Source: Synanceia verrucosa
Taxonomy: Eukaryota; Chordata; Actinopteri; Perciformes; Synanceiidae
Length of the DNA stretch: 64,000 nucleotides
Direction of reading: 5' to 3'
Assembly (NCBI GenBank): GCA_029721515.1
Contig: CM056550.1
Coordinates: forward strand, 11,191,650-11,255,649
In this document: in pieces, positions 53,465 through 64,000 of the stretch
Numbering within the stretch: position 1 is the first letter of the stretch
Layout of the letters: the number at the start of each line of letters is the position of its first letter
Program-made: the position numbers and the translations under genes
Notes under the pieces: model-generated
The model's database searches: none
The model's input: only the letters and a program-made list of their open reading frames with translations
Told to the model about the DNA's origin: nothing

Positions 53465-54781
53465 ATTTAGATCAAGGGAGCAGTTGTGGGTTCTCCAAGT
53501 GAGGACCACTTCCGCATTTAAAAAGCTGCATTTCCCATCCGGCCGCTGGGGGCTGGCTCCAAAAAGTGAGCAATTCTCCATTGACCGCCATGTTAAAATT
53601 GCCGACTTTACAGCTTTAAAAAACATATTTACAGTCTGATACATTTTAATTTTTTGGTCTCTGCCGATAGTTTCCACCTCTGTAACCACTGTGAGGGGGG
53701 TGAATTTTTTTTTTATCACAATCGTTTTAGTGTTATTTCGGCTTAAAATTCTTGCATAAATTAGGGCGTGGTTATATTGAGTGACAGGTTCACAGACAGC
53801 TACCGGCAGTTAGCTCTTTGCTAAAGCGTCGTCTGAGCTAGGCTAGGCTACACCCAGGGGTCTGTGTTTGTTTCTGGCAATATGGCGTGTGTGGGCGGCA
53901 CGGTGGTGCAATGTTTAGCACTGTCGCCTCACAGCAAGAAGGTACCCGGTTCCCGATGTGGAGTTTGCATGTTTCTCCTCGTGTTTGCGTGGGTTCTCTC
54001 CGGGTACTCCGGCTTCCTCCCACCATCCAAAAACATGCATGGGGATTGTTGATTGTACTAATCGACCGTCAAAGGATTGTGTGTTGCATTTTTTTTCCGT
54101 GTGTAAATATCTAGTACTATTTTACCCAATACCCATAGGCTGTGTAAAATAGAGTTTACTTGGATGCTGCCACTTATTGGTATGTGTCGGCATATTTTGC
54201 CGCTGGCTTATAAAGACTTTATTGCCGGTTCATGATCCCTGCTGATGCAGATAGATGACCAGAGTATGTTGAGTCTGTTAAGTGCGGGAATACAACCTTA
54301 TTTCGTGTCATTGTTCTGTTTAAAAAGTACGCCGTTGCATGCACAGAGATGCTCCGTCAGAAAGCGGCTGCTATGCCGGATAAACGTTAGTGGATGGAGG
54401 CAGTGTTGAAATACGGTAACTAACATGTTAAACGATCGTTTCACACCTAAAAACTCTCAATCTGAAAAGGTGATTTTTAAAACACAGCAGCAGCATTACG
54501 ATCTCTTTTTGCTGCCGGTAGCTGCTTGTTAGCCTAGCCTAGCTGAATAGCCTTAGGCTAGCTCAGTTCAGCGCGGTTAACTTGAGTTCAGTGGGCGGGA
54601 TCTCGGCCGGCTGACCCATAAAGTTACCGCCTCTCCTCCAAATATGGAAAGTACACGCCCACTGAAATCCAAGATGGAACAGTTCAAATGACCATGATAG
54701 GAGCACAAAAAGGACTCCCCCAAACCAATGGGTGACGTCACGGGTGCTACGTCCATTCTTTTTACAGTCTATGATTTAGAT
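53465..54781 (+). mobile_element. Complete non-autonomous hAT element (second copy)
   Basis: ATTTAGAT duplications at 53,465-53,472 and 54,774-54,781 bound a 1,301-bp element. It is about 50 bp shorter than the copy at 35,938-37,288, almost all by single-base indels in the right half. The SINE-like piece is nested from about 53,884. Confidence 0.85.
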
Positions 54782-55165
54782 GTTACAGTTAAGGCAAAGA
54801 CCTAGCAAGTAGGCTAATTAGCGATTAGCTTTACTCGTGATCAGCATACTAATAAACATGAATTTGGTTGTAAAAATGTTGCTATAAGACAGGCAGTACA
54901 TTACAATGTTGCACTAAACATTTCGACCATTTATGACAAATATTCTAAAATATAAATATAAAAGATGTTGCCAACGTGAATGTTAAGGTTACTTACCCGT
55001 CTGTGGCGCCACTCTGGAAAATTCCCTCTGCAAGCAGAGATTCAAGCTTTTTCTACAGTTTAACACGCTGTAGAGTTAAAATTTACACTGCATGTCTGGA
55101 GAAAAACTGACCTGCTTAGACTCTCTGTCTGTTGTTAACTGGACTGATCACTGGACACTAGACTG

Positions 55166-55202
<37 letters not shown>

Positions 55203-55500
55203 CATGCATTATGCATTAAGATACATTCATGTGTAATAATGCACTTATTGATTTTTGACAATACTTAGTTACTTTGCGGTTGCCCGGGTAACCGAATATG
55301 CAAATGATAACAGAAGGTACAGTACAGATCAAAGCAGAATAGAATTCAGATCAAAGCAGATCAGAATACAGATCAAAGCAGATTAGAACAGAACGGAACA
55401 CAACTGAAGTGTTTAACAGAAGACACGCTGCTCATTTCACCTGAGAAAGTGAAGACAAAACTTTTGAGCTAGCTGATCCGTCAGTTATCGGCATCAAGTA
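54782..55500 (+). other. Paralogue of the host promoter block and first exon (9.39-10.43 kb)
   Basis: It continues directly from the hAT element and matches 9,391-10,430 with a large internal deletion (near 54,945-54,965). Kept are the X-box GTTGCCCGGGTAAC (55,279-55,292), octamer ATGCAAAT (55,298-55,305), ACAGATCAAAGCAG repeats, and the donor GTAAGT at 55,498. A (GT)n run lies at about 55,166-55,199. No coding exon follows. Confidence 0.6.
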
Positions 55501-55699
55501 AGTACACAAATACATGAAGTAAAGCACTCATTAACCAGCTATTATTATTATTACCAAAACACATTTCACCAACGGTCTGTTAGCTGTCAATACAACACTG
55601 TTCTACAAAATTTCTCAAATTTTAAAGTACCTGCTCCAGTTTATATTGTATCATATATTATATTATTGGAGTATTAATGCTGATACATCAACATGTAAG

Positions 55700-55980
55700 C
55701 TGTATTTGGGGACTGGAGCCTATCCCAGCTGTCTTAGGGCGGAAGGCAGGGTACACCCTGGACAAGTCTCCAGTTCATCACAGGACACATAGAGACAGAC
55801 AACCACTCACACTCACATTCACACCTACGGTCAATTTAAATTAGCCAATTAACCTAATCCCCATGCATGTTTTTGGATGGTGGGAGGAAGTCAGAGTACC
55901 CGGAGAGAACACAGTAAGGCCCCGGGGCCGGGAATCGAACCCGGTACCTTCTTGCTGTGAGGTGACAGTGCTAACTGTTA
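55700..55980 (-). repeat. tRNA-derived SINE-like repeat
   Basis: Minus-strand copy of the family at 10,636-10,950. The B-box GGGTTCGATTCCC (55,928-55,940 on the complement) is better preserved here. It is truncated at its 5' end near 55,980, where unrelated sequence begins. Confidence 0.7.
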
Positions 55981-56620
55981 TGGATTTTTTCTAAATTTAG
56001 GAGTTCCTAGGGTTGGCTAGTGTCCTTTTTTTACAGCAGTAAATCTTTAAACTGTCCCTCCAGAATGCAGGGTAGAAACACATCTAAATTAAGGAACAGA
56101 TATCAATTATGAAACAAATATAAAACTAGAATAATTTCTACTTTTTCCATTTCTTTTCAAATCTTAAAGTGGTGTTAAATGGACAAATTAGACGATGTGT
56201 TTTGGTGTACGTTATTGCAGAAGTAACTCTGTCTCCATCTGCTGTTATGAGCTCCTCAGGTCTCTCCCGGCTCTCCTCACCCTCACCAGCCCAGTGAAGG
56301 CTGCAGCATGCACTGTTTAACTCTCAGCCGCCTGGCTCTATCCATGGGCGCCGTATAGGGGAGAAAATTTAGGACAATATCAAGGGTCCACAACTGACAG
56401 GGACCCCAAAAAATAGGTAAACACAATATAAAATTATTAAACCATCATCGAGTATATATACTGTATTTCAAATATAACAATGAAATGAATTATCTCTTTG
56501 TTTTTATGTGTTTTGGGCAGTAAAAGTTAAATATTCCCATTGACCAAAAATACCCATCCATATTGTCCAACCCCCCCCCCCCCCTTAGTAGCACTTAGTA
56601 TGCGCCAGAGCTGCAGTGTT
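55981..56620. other. Non-coding, no recognised feature
   Basis: AT-rich sequence with a poly-C run near 56,571-56,584. I see no gene. Confidence 0.5.
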
Positions 56621-56624
56621 CAAA

Positions 56625-56744
56625 ATGTCACTTAGTAAACCAAAATCTGGTTTTCAAAAAAGGAAAGAGAGAAAAGAGAGAGATGAAAGACAAAAGAAAG
56701 GATGTCAATCTCTAACCCAGTTTTTCACCAAGAAAGATGGGTAG
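56625..56744 (+). pseudogene. hAT transposase-like N-terminal fragment
   Basis: A 39-codon ORF starting MSLSKPKSGFQKRK and ending SLTQFFTKKDG. The KPKSGxQKRK start, Lys/Arg/Glu run and final TLxxFF-type motif resemble the N-termini of hAT-derived ZMYM1-like proteins common in fish. No zinc finger or transposase core follows, so it is at best a remnant exon. Confidence 0.4.
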
Positions 56745-57119
56745 TCTAGTGTGTGCTGTGAGTGGTATTAACGCTTTTCCTCTGCTCCCAAACTGATGGG
56801 CGTTCCCGCCGAGTTCACTGAAACCCCGCCCACTACCAAGTGTCACCTGTCAATCAAAGTCACCACCTTTACCAAAAACATGGACGCTATGTCTGAGAAG
56901 TTTCTGCTGCTACCTCAGCTGCTAACTCAGCGGCTAACTCAGCTAACTGGCTAACTGTAGACTGTAGTTGTAATGTGTGCTGAATGTATTCATACCTCTA
57001 CAGCAGCAGGAGCTGATTTATGCTAATTTTCAGACCCACTTGTAGCATAAATTGGGTATAAAATAATGGACCTTTCTTATAATGGAGACATTCTGTAACT
57101 TTCTCAGTATTTTCCAGGA

Positions 57120-58330
57120 CCCTGACACTACCTGGCACCTAAGTGCTAAAGGCTTAAGTTTTACGACTGGCCATCTGTGTTGGTTAATTTGTTGATAAAT
57201 TTCAATTCAATTGGTCAAGTTTTGTTCTGTGGTTTCCTACTATAGGTTGCTTGGTGTCATTTTACAGCTGAGAGAGGGAGCTTTCACATAGACTTACTTT
57301 AATAAAATAAAACACAGCAGTATTAACATTAAATAAATTAAAAGAATATCATCTCAGTTAACTTGGTGGATGGGGAGGGACCAGTGGTCACACCCCACTG
57401 GACCTTCAACAAAGATCATAAAAAGCCTCAGCTGGTCTGAGCGCTCTCTCTACTCTTCTTCAGTCCTTCAGTCAGTCAAGTTCTGGTCTTCATCCTCTCC
57501 ACTGCATCTCTGTTCTCCCTCTCCCACATGCTGGGAGGGGGAGGGAAACAATGATGACCCAGAGACAGAGACATGCTGTCCCACTGCAGGCCCAGCGCCT
57601 CATGGCCTGAAGAACAACCTCTCCAGAATCTCACATTGAATTAATTAATCAGATATTCATCCTTTGAACTTTGCCTTTGTTTAATCATTCATTCCATTTT
57701 TGTCACAGTGAGTCAATGCCATGTATCTTCCATCAATCTTCCTTTATTCTAGTTTTTATTTTCTATTTTATTATTTCTGTTAGTAGTCTGGTCATTTAGT
57801 TTGTCAAACTAATCATTTATTTTTAGTTATTTTCTGTGACAGTAGTAGTCTGGTTATAGTTTGTCAAATAAACATCTCATTTATAAAGAACTTGGTTATT
57901 TGATTTGTGTGTGTATATAAAGTAATTGAATCACTGTACACTAGGTCAAGAACTCTGTAGCACCCTGAGATTAAGAGACTCTATTAATTAATGTCAAATT
58001 CACAAGTTTTCCCTGTTTTAGCAAAACTGGGTGGCGCCCTGATAATTTCTACTGTTAAAGGCAATTTTTGGTTTATGATCAATAACTTAAAGATATTGCT
58101 CATAAATACATAATTTGATATTAATTAATGATTGACGAATCTGCTCTACACTATTTATGCTACAATGTAGTGAAATAGTTTCTGTTCGTAGTTTAGTCAT
58201 GTAGTTTGTCAAATAAACATCTAGTTTGATAAAGAAGTTGGTTATTTGATTTGTGTGTGTCTATAAAGCAAATTGAATCACTGGACACGAGGTCCAAGAA
58301 TCTCAAGAGCTGCCTTAGGTTAAGAGACCC
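57120..58330. repeat. Diverged copy of the 31.9-34.05 kb repeat, with an internal tandem duplication
   Basis: 57,120-57,630 and 57,632-58,165 match 49.5-50.23 and 51.05-51.57 kb respectively, with about 820 bp missing between them. At 58,165-58,330 the GTCAAATAAACATCT to TTTCCCTGTTT block is repeated in a more diverged form. This is an independent locus of the repeat family. Confidence 0.65.
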
Positions 58331-58499
58331 TATCATATCAAATCTGCAAGTTTTCCCTGTTTCCACAAAAATGGATTTGTCTTATTATGGACTTTCTCCA
58401 AACACATCACTGATGTTTATGCAATTCACATCTCTTTTACACCACTATTTTATTAAGACATATCTTGTTCTGCCTTCATGTCACTGTTTACCTTTACCT

Positions 58500-59262
58500 T
58501 ATCTTACCTGACACTTTTCTCCATCCTTGCCACAGGTGGGGATTGAACCTGTGACCTTTGGCTCCACAGCAGATATTCAGGAGTGGAACACTCCTTCCTT
58601 CTCTCTCATTACAGAAAAGAATGACATCATATAACGTATCTATTATAAGAGTGGAAAAATTCATTAAGCATAGAAAAGAATGAAAGAATAATATAATGTG
58701 TTCTGTTATATTAGCATATGGATTGATATGAGGTCAGAATGTATAGATTCCACAGAGAATCCAGTGTTTCATGTTTTCTGTTTCTGTCTTTCAGTATCTT
58801 TATTTTTATTTCTTTATTCATGTGTGCCTTAAAGCTGAGAGACTCTCCAAAATTTTGTCCTGCGTGCACAAAGACAATAAAGACTCTTGAACCTTGAATT
58901 AGCAGTCCAGCAGGACAACAGATTAGCAGTGCATGGAGTCAACCATGTAAACTTGTGTGGAGCACAATGTTTGGCAGCTCATCACCTCCAACGCGGCAAC
59001 TTGCAGACTAAAGTAAGCTTTTCTGGAACAAGGATGGAATTTGAACTTGGAGAGCATAATTGATCTCGGCCACCTCGTCTACTGTATCTGATGATTTACA
59101 GTAGACGTCTGATCCAGGAGACCTTCAAGAGTCTGGAAAAGTATGGGATGATCTACATGGAGCTACATGGCAGCAAGAGACAGGGGAATTTGCTCAAATA
59201 GTAGAGCGCTTGCTTAGCATGCGAGAGGTAGTGGGATCAATGCCCACATTCTCCAATGCAAT
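58500..59262 (+). repeat. tRNA-bearing dispersed repeat
   Basis: Plus-strand counterpart of 6,783-7,470. It contains a B-box-like segment (GGTTCAATCCCCACC on the complement, near 58,537), the GAGAGACTCTCCAAAAT block, ACCATGTAAACTTG and TTCAAGAGTCTGGAAAAG, and ends with the tRNA-Ala gene. Confidence 0.7.
59183..59255 (+). tRNA. tRNA-Ala-AGC: tRNA-Ala (anticodon AGC)
   Basis: 73 nt with all four stems formed: acceptor GGGGAAT/ATTCTCC, including the G3:U70 pair that defines alanine identity; D-stem GCTC/GAGC; anticodon stem CTTGC/GCGAG with loop TTAGCAT; and T-stem GTGGG/CCCAC with loop ATCAATG. Discriminator base is A. The T-loop differs from the usual TTCGA type and no close T-run terminator follows (first run of four near 59,314), so activity is uncertain although the fold is intact. 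Confidence 0.85.
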
Positions 59263-61082
59263 TTAGTTTCTATCTTGGCTGCTATGAAGCAATAGTCCTA
59301 TTGTTCAGATCCCTTTTATGCAAAGAGTTGGAAACCTTTTTTGTAACCATGTCTGGTTTTCACATGTAACTTTTTGAAATTTGAAATAGTTTGCTTTGGA
59401 AATGGTCTGAAGGAGCTGAGCTGACTGTTCCAGTAATAATGAAGCATGTTATGTTTTGAGCATATAATGATAAGGACAGATTGTCTCCATTGAGGAAGGG
59501 ATTCAAAGCCATGGATGACCAGTCCATGGACTGAACCATGTAAACTTGTCTGTGTAAAGGACGGGATTCAACCCACGAGTACAGAACACAATGTTTTGAG
59601 TATTTTATATACTTTGTGTATATTATATATGGGTACAATATAATGGTTTCATGCAAGGGTTTATATGAGATTAAGAGAGTAACAGGTCACATGACCAAAG
59701 TTTTAGGTAAGGCATTATGGGTATGGCCATGGCACTGTAGGTAAGAAACAACATGGATACAGAGGAGAGACATGAAGCCCCAACATGACCACATTCTGCA
59801 CATGATCCAAGAGGCTCACATGACTTACCTGTTTTTAAAGAGTTCAACCAATCACCTGTTTCCATGTGTCACTATAGAAGATCTGTGCTCAGGTAGTATT
59901 ATATAAATCAGAAGTTTTCAAAGTGTGGGATAGTGAGCCTCCCCTAAGAGAACTCAAAAGAATCTGTGCCCCACCACTTTTTTAAACATCTTAAACATGT
60001 TTGTATGTTCTTCATCATATTTTAACATTAACATTTTAACACTTTGGTGTTTTTAAAGATATTTTTGAACACAATTAAACATATTAAAAATACATTTGAG
60101 AAAACACAATTCAAATTTTCACAGATTTGTTGAAAACATGTTCACTCATCCAACGTTATCCCTCATTAATGCTGGTCTACACTTAAAATGATCACCAGCA
60201 CCTTCACTACAGACAGCAGTGCCATTTTCTGATTGGCTGATGTGTCACAGTATGTTATATTCTGATTGGCTTGAGCGTGCCAAGCTCCTGACGAGCTCTG
60301 TGATTCCCAGAATGTCTTGCTACACATCCCAGTGCTCATATAGAGGTGTAATGTGTGACAAATACCAGGTGTGGCAGGTGAGAGAGTGAAAGGGTTAAAA
60401 TGTGTGTCACAGTCTGAATGGTGACACTTGAGAGTCATGGCAACGGGGAAGCGGAGGGCTGCTTTTTAATCCCACTTGAATTGGAAACTTTAATGCGCTC
60501 ATATGGTGAGTTTGAACATGTTTTTAGAAAGAAGTGAAACAATGCTGCAGCTGCAAGAGAGAGGGAGATGGCGTGGGAGAACATTGCTGCCCAGGTCAGT
60601 GCATAAGTTTAAATGTAGTCCTTTGCAATCACAATAATATTACAGAGGAAAACTGTTTGAATGGTTGCCTATTAACAGATCTCTGACTTAATGGTCACTA
60701 AAATGTTTTCTAAGCTCACAATGTTGAATAATCAGAATTCAATATTCACAGATTAAATATTTTTTGCCAAACGGAGCCAGTCAATCTTGTGCCCGTATGC
60801 AAATTAGCCATGTGCAATTTGCAACCTATGCACATCTCTGTCCCCAGTTATTGTCTTGGAAACCCCAGTCCTTAAGAAACATGCACTGATTTCATGTCAA
60901 TACATGACATTTATTCAGTTCTTTCCTTGCATTTTAATGCACAACTTGCATTGTATAGGCTACTGCATGTTGAGAAAATGTATATCTGCGCGGTCTGATA
61001 ATCTCCTGATGAATATTTAATTTTCTGCACAGTAATGCTGCTCCTTCATCCACTGGATCGTTAACAAAAGGACACGGCAGAA
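59263..61082. other. Non-coding, no recognised feature
   Basis: Short ORFs on both strands lack recognisable motifs. A second ACCATGTAAACTTG block near 59,537 suggests another diverged piece of the tRNA-bearing repeat. I see no supportable gene. Confidence 0.5.
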
Positions 61083-61127
61083 CTCACCTGCTGAATGAAT
61101 GAATGAATAAATGAATAATGAATGAAT
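61083..61127. repeat. (TGAA)n microsatellite, imperfect
   Basis: TGAATGAATGAATGAATAAATG and following imperfect units. Downstream at 61,200-61,390 is a segment with the palindromic CCTGGTCCCGACCAGG that may belong to a MITE, with no gene seen. Confidence 0.8.
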
Positions 61128-61509
61128 GAGGAAATCAAATAGTGTGTGTGGCTGAAAGAGGGTGGAGACAGAGAGAAACTCAAGGTTCATTGAGAAAAAC
61201 CTGGTCCCGACCAGGTTAGTTTCATAGAGTCTGTTACTACGGTAACTGACCGAGAGCTTTAGTTACCTCTCTCTGTGAAACAGGCTAGAGTTACCCCTCT
61301 TTCTCTGGTTTAAGTTACCTCCCTTCGTGAAAGAGAACACTGAGTGTTTCCCTCACTTTAGGGTTAACAGACTCAGAGTTTTCACGAAACCTGCTCTGGT
61401 CTGACTGAAGATCACTGGTAGTGAAATAGAAGAAGAAGTAGAGGATCATGATCATGTTAAATATTTACAGGTACATACATAGATGAAATTCAACCTGTGC
61501 ATTTTACCC

Positions 61510-61668
61510 ATCCTGTAAAGGAGCAGTTGACTGCCTACATTAAGGCGCACTGGGAACAACTTTGGAGTTAAGTGTCTTGCTCAAAGACACAACAGCTTGT
61601 TGTGGAGCAGGGTTGAAAGACGACCACTCTACTCACTGAGCTACAGCCACCCCCAGTGGGACCTGGAC
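61510..61668 (-). repeat. tRNA-derived SINE-like repeat
   Basis: On the minus strand it begins GGTGGCTGTAGCTCAGTGAG (A-box-like) and continues GTAGAGTGGTCGTC and then GTGTCTTTGAGCAAGACAC, a sequence I recognise from a very common fish repeat. The B-box region is deleted or decayed. Confidence 0.6.
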
Positions 61669-62109
61669 GAAGCTGCTAACTAAGTTAGCCTCCTCATTTC
61701 TTAATAAACTTTAGAAGAGTTGCCCCATAACTTTGACAAAGGTAACTCATTTTAATACAGGTTCTCTAAATCTTCGTCAGCTAGTGCCTTGTTCACCCTA
61801 CACGATTTTCGGCAAATCGGCATGTCGGTAACGTTTTTTTCACACCCGTCCCCCAGATCGGGGTGAGGCAGTCGTCACCTCAGCGAGCTTTTGTCGTTAA
61901 GTGTGAACACCTCAAAAATGCCAGTCATCAGGTCGCTGACGTCTTGACTATTTGTTGCTGACGAAAACTAAACATCTAGCCTGCTAAATATCTGGTCCAG
62001 TCACTCTAACGTAAAAAGAACTGCAGCCAATGAGAGCAGACATGGTTGAAAGGAGCAGCAACGTAAACAACAGAAACAACTTTTCTCTTTTTGTTCTTTC
62101 ACTACATGG

Positions 62110-62484
62110 TGTCACAGCCTCTCCTCTGTTTGCAGGGGTGTTTCCTCCTGCAGACAGAGGAGGATCTTGCTAATTGGAGCCACCTGGGCTCAGTATAAAA
62201 GCAGGCTCCTGACTAATCTGGTTCTCTCTCCTTCTGCCCACAGGTAACACTTGATTTGTTTGGTTGCAGTTTTGTTTTGTTTTACTTTCATTTCATTCAT
62301 AATCACACATACAGATTCACCCACACATGCACCTTGCATACGCCATCCATGGTTAACATACTCACATCCCATACTGGTTATTATTGTTTGAATTTAAAAT
62401 ATATGTTGCAATAAAATCATGAAATTGGCCTCAACTTTTCATGTCTCCTCATATTTGCCACAGGGTTTGAGCTGGCCTGTGACA
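62110..62484 (+). mobile_element. 5' LTR of a Gypsy-type retrotransposon
   Basis: A 375-bp LTR bounded by TGTCACAG and CTGTGACA (TG...CA ends in an 8-bp inverted repeat). TATAAAA at 62,194-62,200 and AATAAA at 62,410-62,415 are in proper promoter/poly(A) order. A primer-binding site follows directly. The 3' LTR is outside the window. Confidence 0.88.
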
Positions 62485-62486
62485 AG

Positions 62487-62499
62487 TGGGGGCTCGTCC
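62487..62499 (+). promoter_or_regulatory. Primer-binding site, tRNA-Pro type
   Basis: TGGGGGCTCGTCC is complementary to the 3' end of tRNA-Pro including CCA. It lies two bases after the LTR end. About 620 bp of untranslated leader follow before the gag ATG. Confidence 0.85.
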
Positions 62500-63121
62500 T
62501 TAAGTTAAAGTAATTTGTATGTTTGTTTGCGTTGACTTAGTTTGACCAGTTTTGTATAGGTTTTCCTTACCATTGATAAGTTTGGTTGGAGAGTTTGCTT
62601 CTAGTTTGGCTTATTTGAGACTAGTTTGTAGTTTGGAACTTTATTTTGGGTGTTTGTTCTTGTTTATGTAAGTCCAAAGTCTTGTTTGAGGGGATGTTCA
62701 GGTTGTAGGCCAATTGTGTTGACGAGTGGAGAGTGTCATGTGCTCCCTTTTGTTTGGTAGTTTTGGGCTTAATTAGTGTAGCATTATCAGCTCACTTTGG
62801 GCCTTGTGCTGGGTTTTGTTTGGTTGGGAGTCCTCCCCTGTTAGGTTTAACAGCGGGTCTCAATAGGAGGCTTGTGGTGTTTCTGTTTTAGGTGGCAGTG
62901 AACGTGGTTAGAGCTTCCCTTTTCCCTTTTCCCTTACATCGGCTCGGGAGCACCTCCGTGGTTAATTCCGCTGGTTTAGTGTGCATCATATCCCGCCATA
63001 TGAGACTGCCTGAAGACTAGGGAACAGTTAGTTTATTGGTGATAGAGGGGGGTGGCTCCTGTCCTTAACCCAGCCTGGCAGCTGGTGAGTTGTTTTTTTA
63101 TTATGTTGTATGGTTGGCACC

Positions 63122-64000
63122 ATGTCTATTTTGCAGAGTTTTGTACAGTCACCTTCAGAGCTGGCTTTAGATTTGTGTAATAAGGATCAGTTAATTGAAA
63201 TAGCTGAGTATTACCAGATTGAAATTGTTGACAAAAGGTTAAAAGATACAGTGAAAGCTGGTTTAAAGCAGGGCCTTATGGAGGCAGGGATTCTAGGTGG
63301 TCAGCCTGGTAGTGGACAGGGTGCATGTTTTCAGCCTAGTCCACTGACCTTGACCTTTGAGCAGCAGAAGGAGTTGTTGCAAATGCAGCTTGAACTAGAA
63401 AAGCTGAGAACTGCTAATAGACCAGTGGTAGATACTAGAGGATCACAGTTTGATGTTGCACAGAATCTTCGTTTGTTACCCACATTTGATGAGTCAGATC
63501 CAGACACTTATTTTATTTTGTTTGAACGTATTGCAGATTCCAGGGCTTGGTCTGATTTAGACAAAACTACACTGTTGCAGTGTGTACTCACTGGTAAGGC
63601 ACGTGAGGTTTTTTCAGCACTGAGTGTAGCTGATAGTAAGGTTTATGCTACAGTTAAATCTGCAGTTCTGAGAGTCTATGAGCTTGTACCAGAAGCATAT
63701 CGACAACGTTTTCGTTATAGAAAGAAGACTGATTCTAAGACTTATTCAGAGTTTGTTCGTGATTTGATCTCTGCATTCAATCGTTGGTGTACAGCTTCTG
63801 AAGTAACAACATTTGAGGGTTTGTGTGACTTGGTTGTGTTAGAGCAGTTTAAAAACTCTATGCCTGAACATGTTGCTACTTATGTTACTGAACGCAAAGT
63901 GAAATCTCCATCTGAAGCAGCAGTTCTCGCAGATGAGTATGTGCTAACACACAAAAACGACTTTGAATCAAAAGACATGCGCCGAAGAAATGACTTTTAT
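63122..64000 (+). CDS. Retrotransposon Gag with SCAN-like region, runs off the window
   Basis: 293 codons are open to the last base, so the C-terminus is outside. ATG at 63,122 starts MSILQSFVQSPSELALDLCN. A helical stretch, EQQKELLQMQLELEKLR, is followed by LRLLPTFDESDPDTYFILFE. The region EAYRQRFRYRKKTDSKTY through ADEYVLTHK (about residues 195-283) has the helix pattern and WC/CDLVVLEQF features of a SCAN domain. That domain is known to descend from the capsid C-terminal domain of Gmr1-type Gypsy elements. It serves particle assembly. Together with the LTR and primer site this indicates a possibly recent, intact element; pol cannot be judged. Confidence 0.88.
   Translation, partial: MSILQSFVQSPSELALDLCNKDQLIEIAEYYQIEIVDKRLKDTVKAGLKQGLMEAGILGGQPGSGQGACFQPSPLTLTFEQQKELLQMQLELEKLRTANRPVVDTRGSQFDVAQNLRLLPTFDESDPDTYFILFERIADSRAWSDLDKTTLLQCVLTGKAREVFSALSVADSKVYATVKSAVLRVYELVPEAYRQRFRYRKKTDSKTYSEFVRDLISAFNRWCTASEVTTFEGLCDLVVLEQFKNSMPEHVATYVTERKVKSPSEAAVLADEYVLTHKNDFESKDMRRRNDFY

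Overview
This is vertebrate, almost certainly teleost fish, genomic DNA. The evidence is the repeat content: L2/CR1-type LINE pieces, tRNA-derived SINE-like repeats, a non-autonomous hAT element with 8-bp target duplications, a Gypsy-type LTR element whose Gag carries a SCAN-like region, decayed and intact-looking tRNA genes, and long (GT)n tracts. I cannot name the species from sequence alone.

Layout. 1-10.2 kb: interspersed repeats (a 5'-truncated LINE at 2.94-5.04 kb, tRNA-derived pieces at 6.9 and 7.6 kb). 10.2-12.7 kb: a small unrecognised spliced host gene with a conserved promoter-like block and duplicated exons, one of them frame-broken. 13.17-13.58 kb: the left part of a hAT element, cut by the next item. 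13,585-28,096: a Maverick/Polinton (adintovirus-like) element of about 14.5 kb, the main content of the window. 28.1-37.3 kb: non-coding repeats, a decayed tRNA-Asn gene, LINE remnants, a paralogous exon and a complete hAT copy. 37,327-37,826: exactly 500 N. 37,827-54,809: a near-identical second copy of 20,211-37,326. 54.8-62.1 kb: a further paralogue of the host promoter block, repeats, and a good tRNA-Ala(AGC) gene. 62,110 to the end: the 5' LTR, tRNA-Pro primer site and gag start of an LTR retrotransposon running off the window.

The Maverick has two convergent gene blocks between long inverted repeats. The left block (+) holds two unrecognised proteins, a small basic ORF, a protein-primed-type DNA polymerase B, a packaging-type ATPase and two conserved Polinton proteins. 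The right block (-), read from the end inward, holds one uncharacterised gene, a small CxxC/HxC protein, a retroviral-type integrase with chromodomain, a penton-like minor capsid protein, a glycine/basic core-like protein, a double-jelly-roll-type major capsid protein and an adenovirus-type cysteine protease. Together they would provide DNA replication (PolB), integration (integrase), capsid building (two capsid proteins and core protein), DNA packaging (ATPase) and maturation (protease). Several genes are broken by stops or frameshifts.

The most important caution is that the second copy (37.8-54.8 kb) begins exactly at the N gap while the first ends exactly at it. This is what two unmerged overlapping contigs or haplotigs would look like, so the locus may really hold one Maverick. 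Most frameshifts are private to one copy (consistent with sequencing or consensus error). An integrase frameshift and an in-frame TGA in the outermost right gene are shared and are better candidates for real lesions or for real recoding or splicing.
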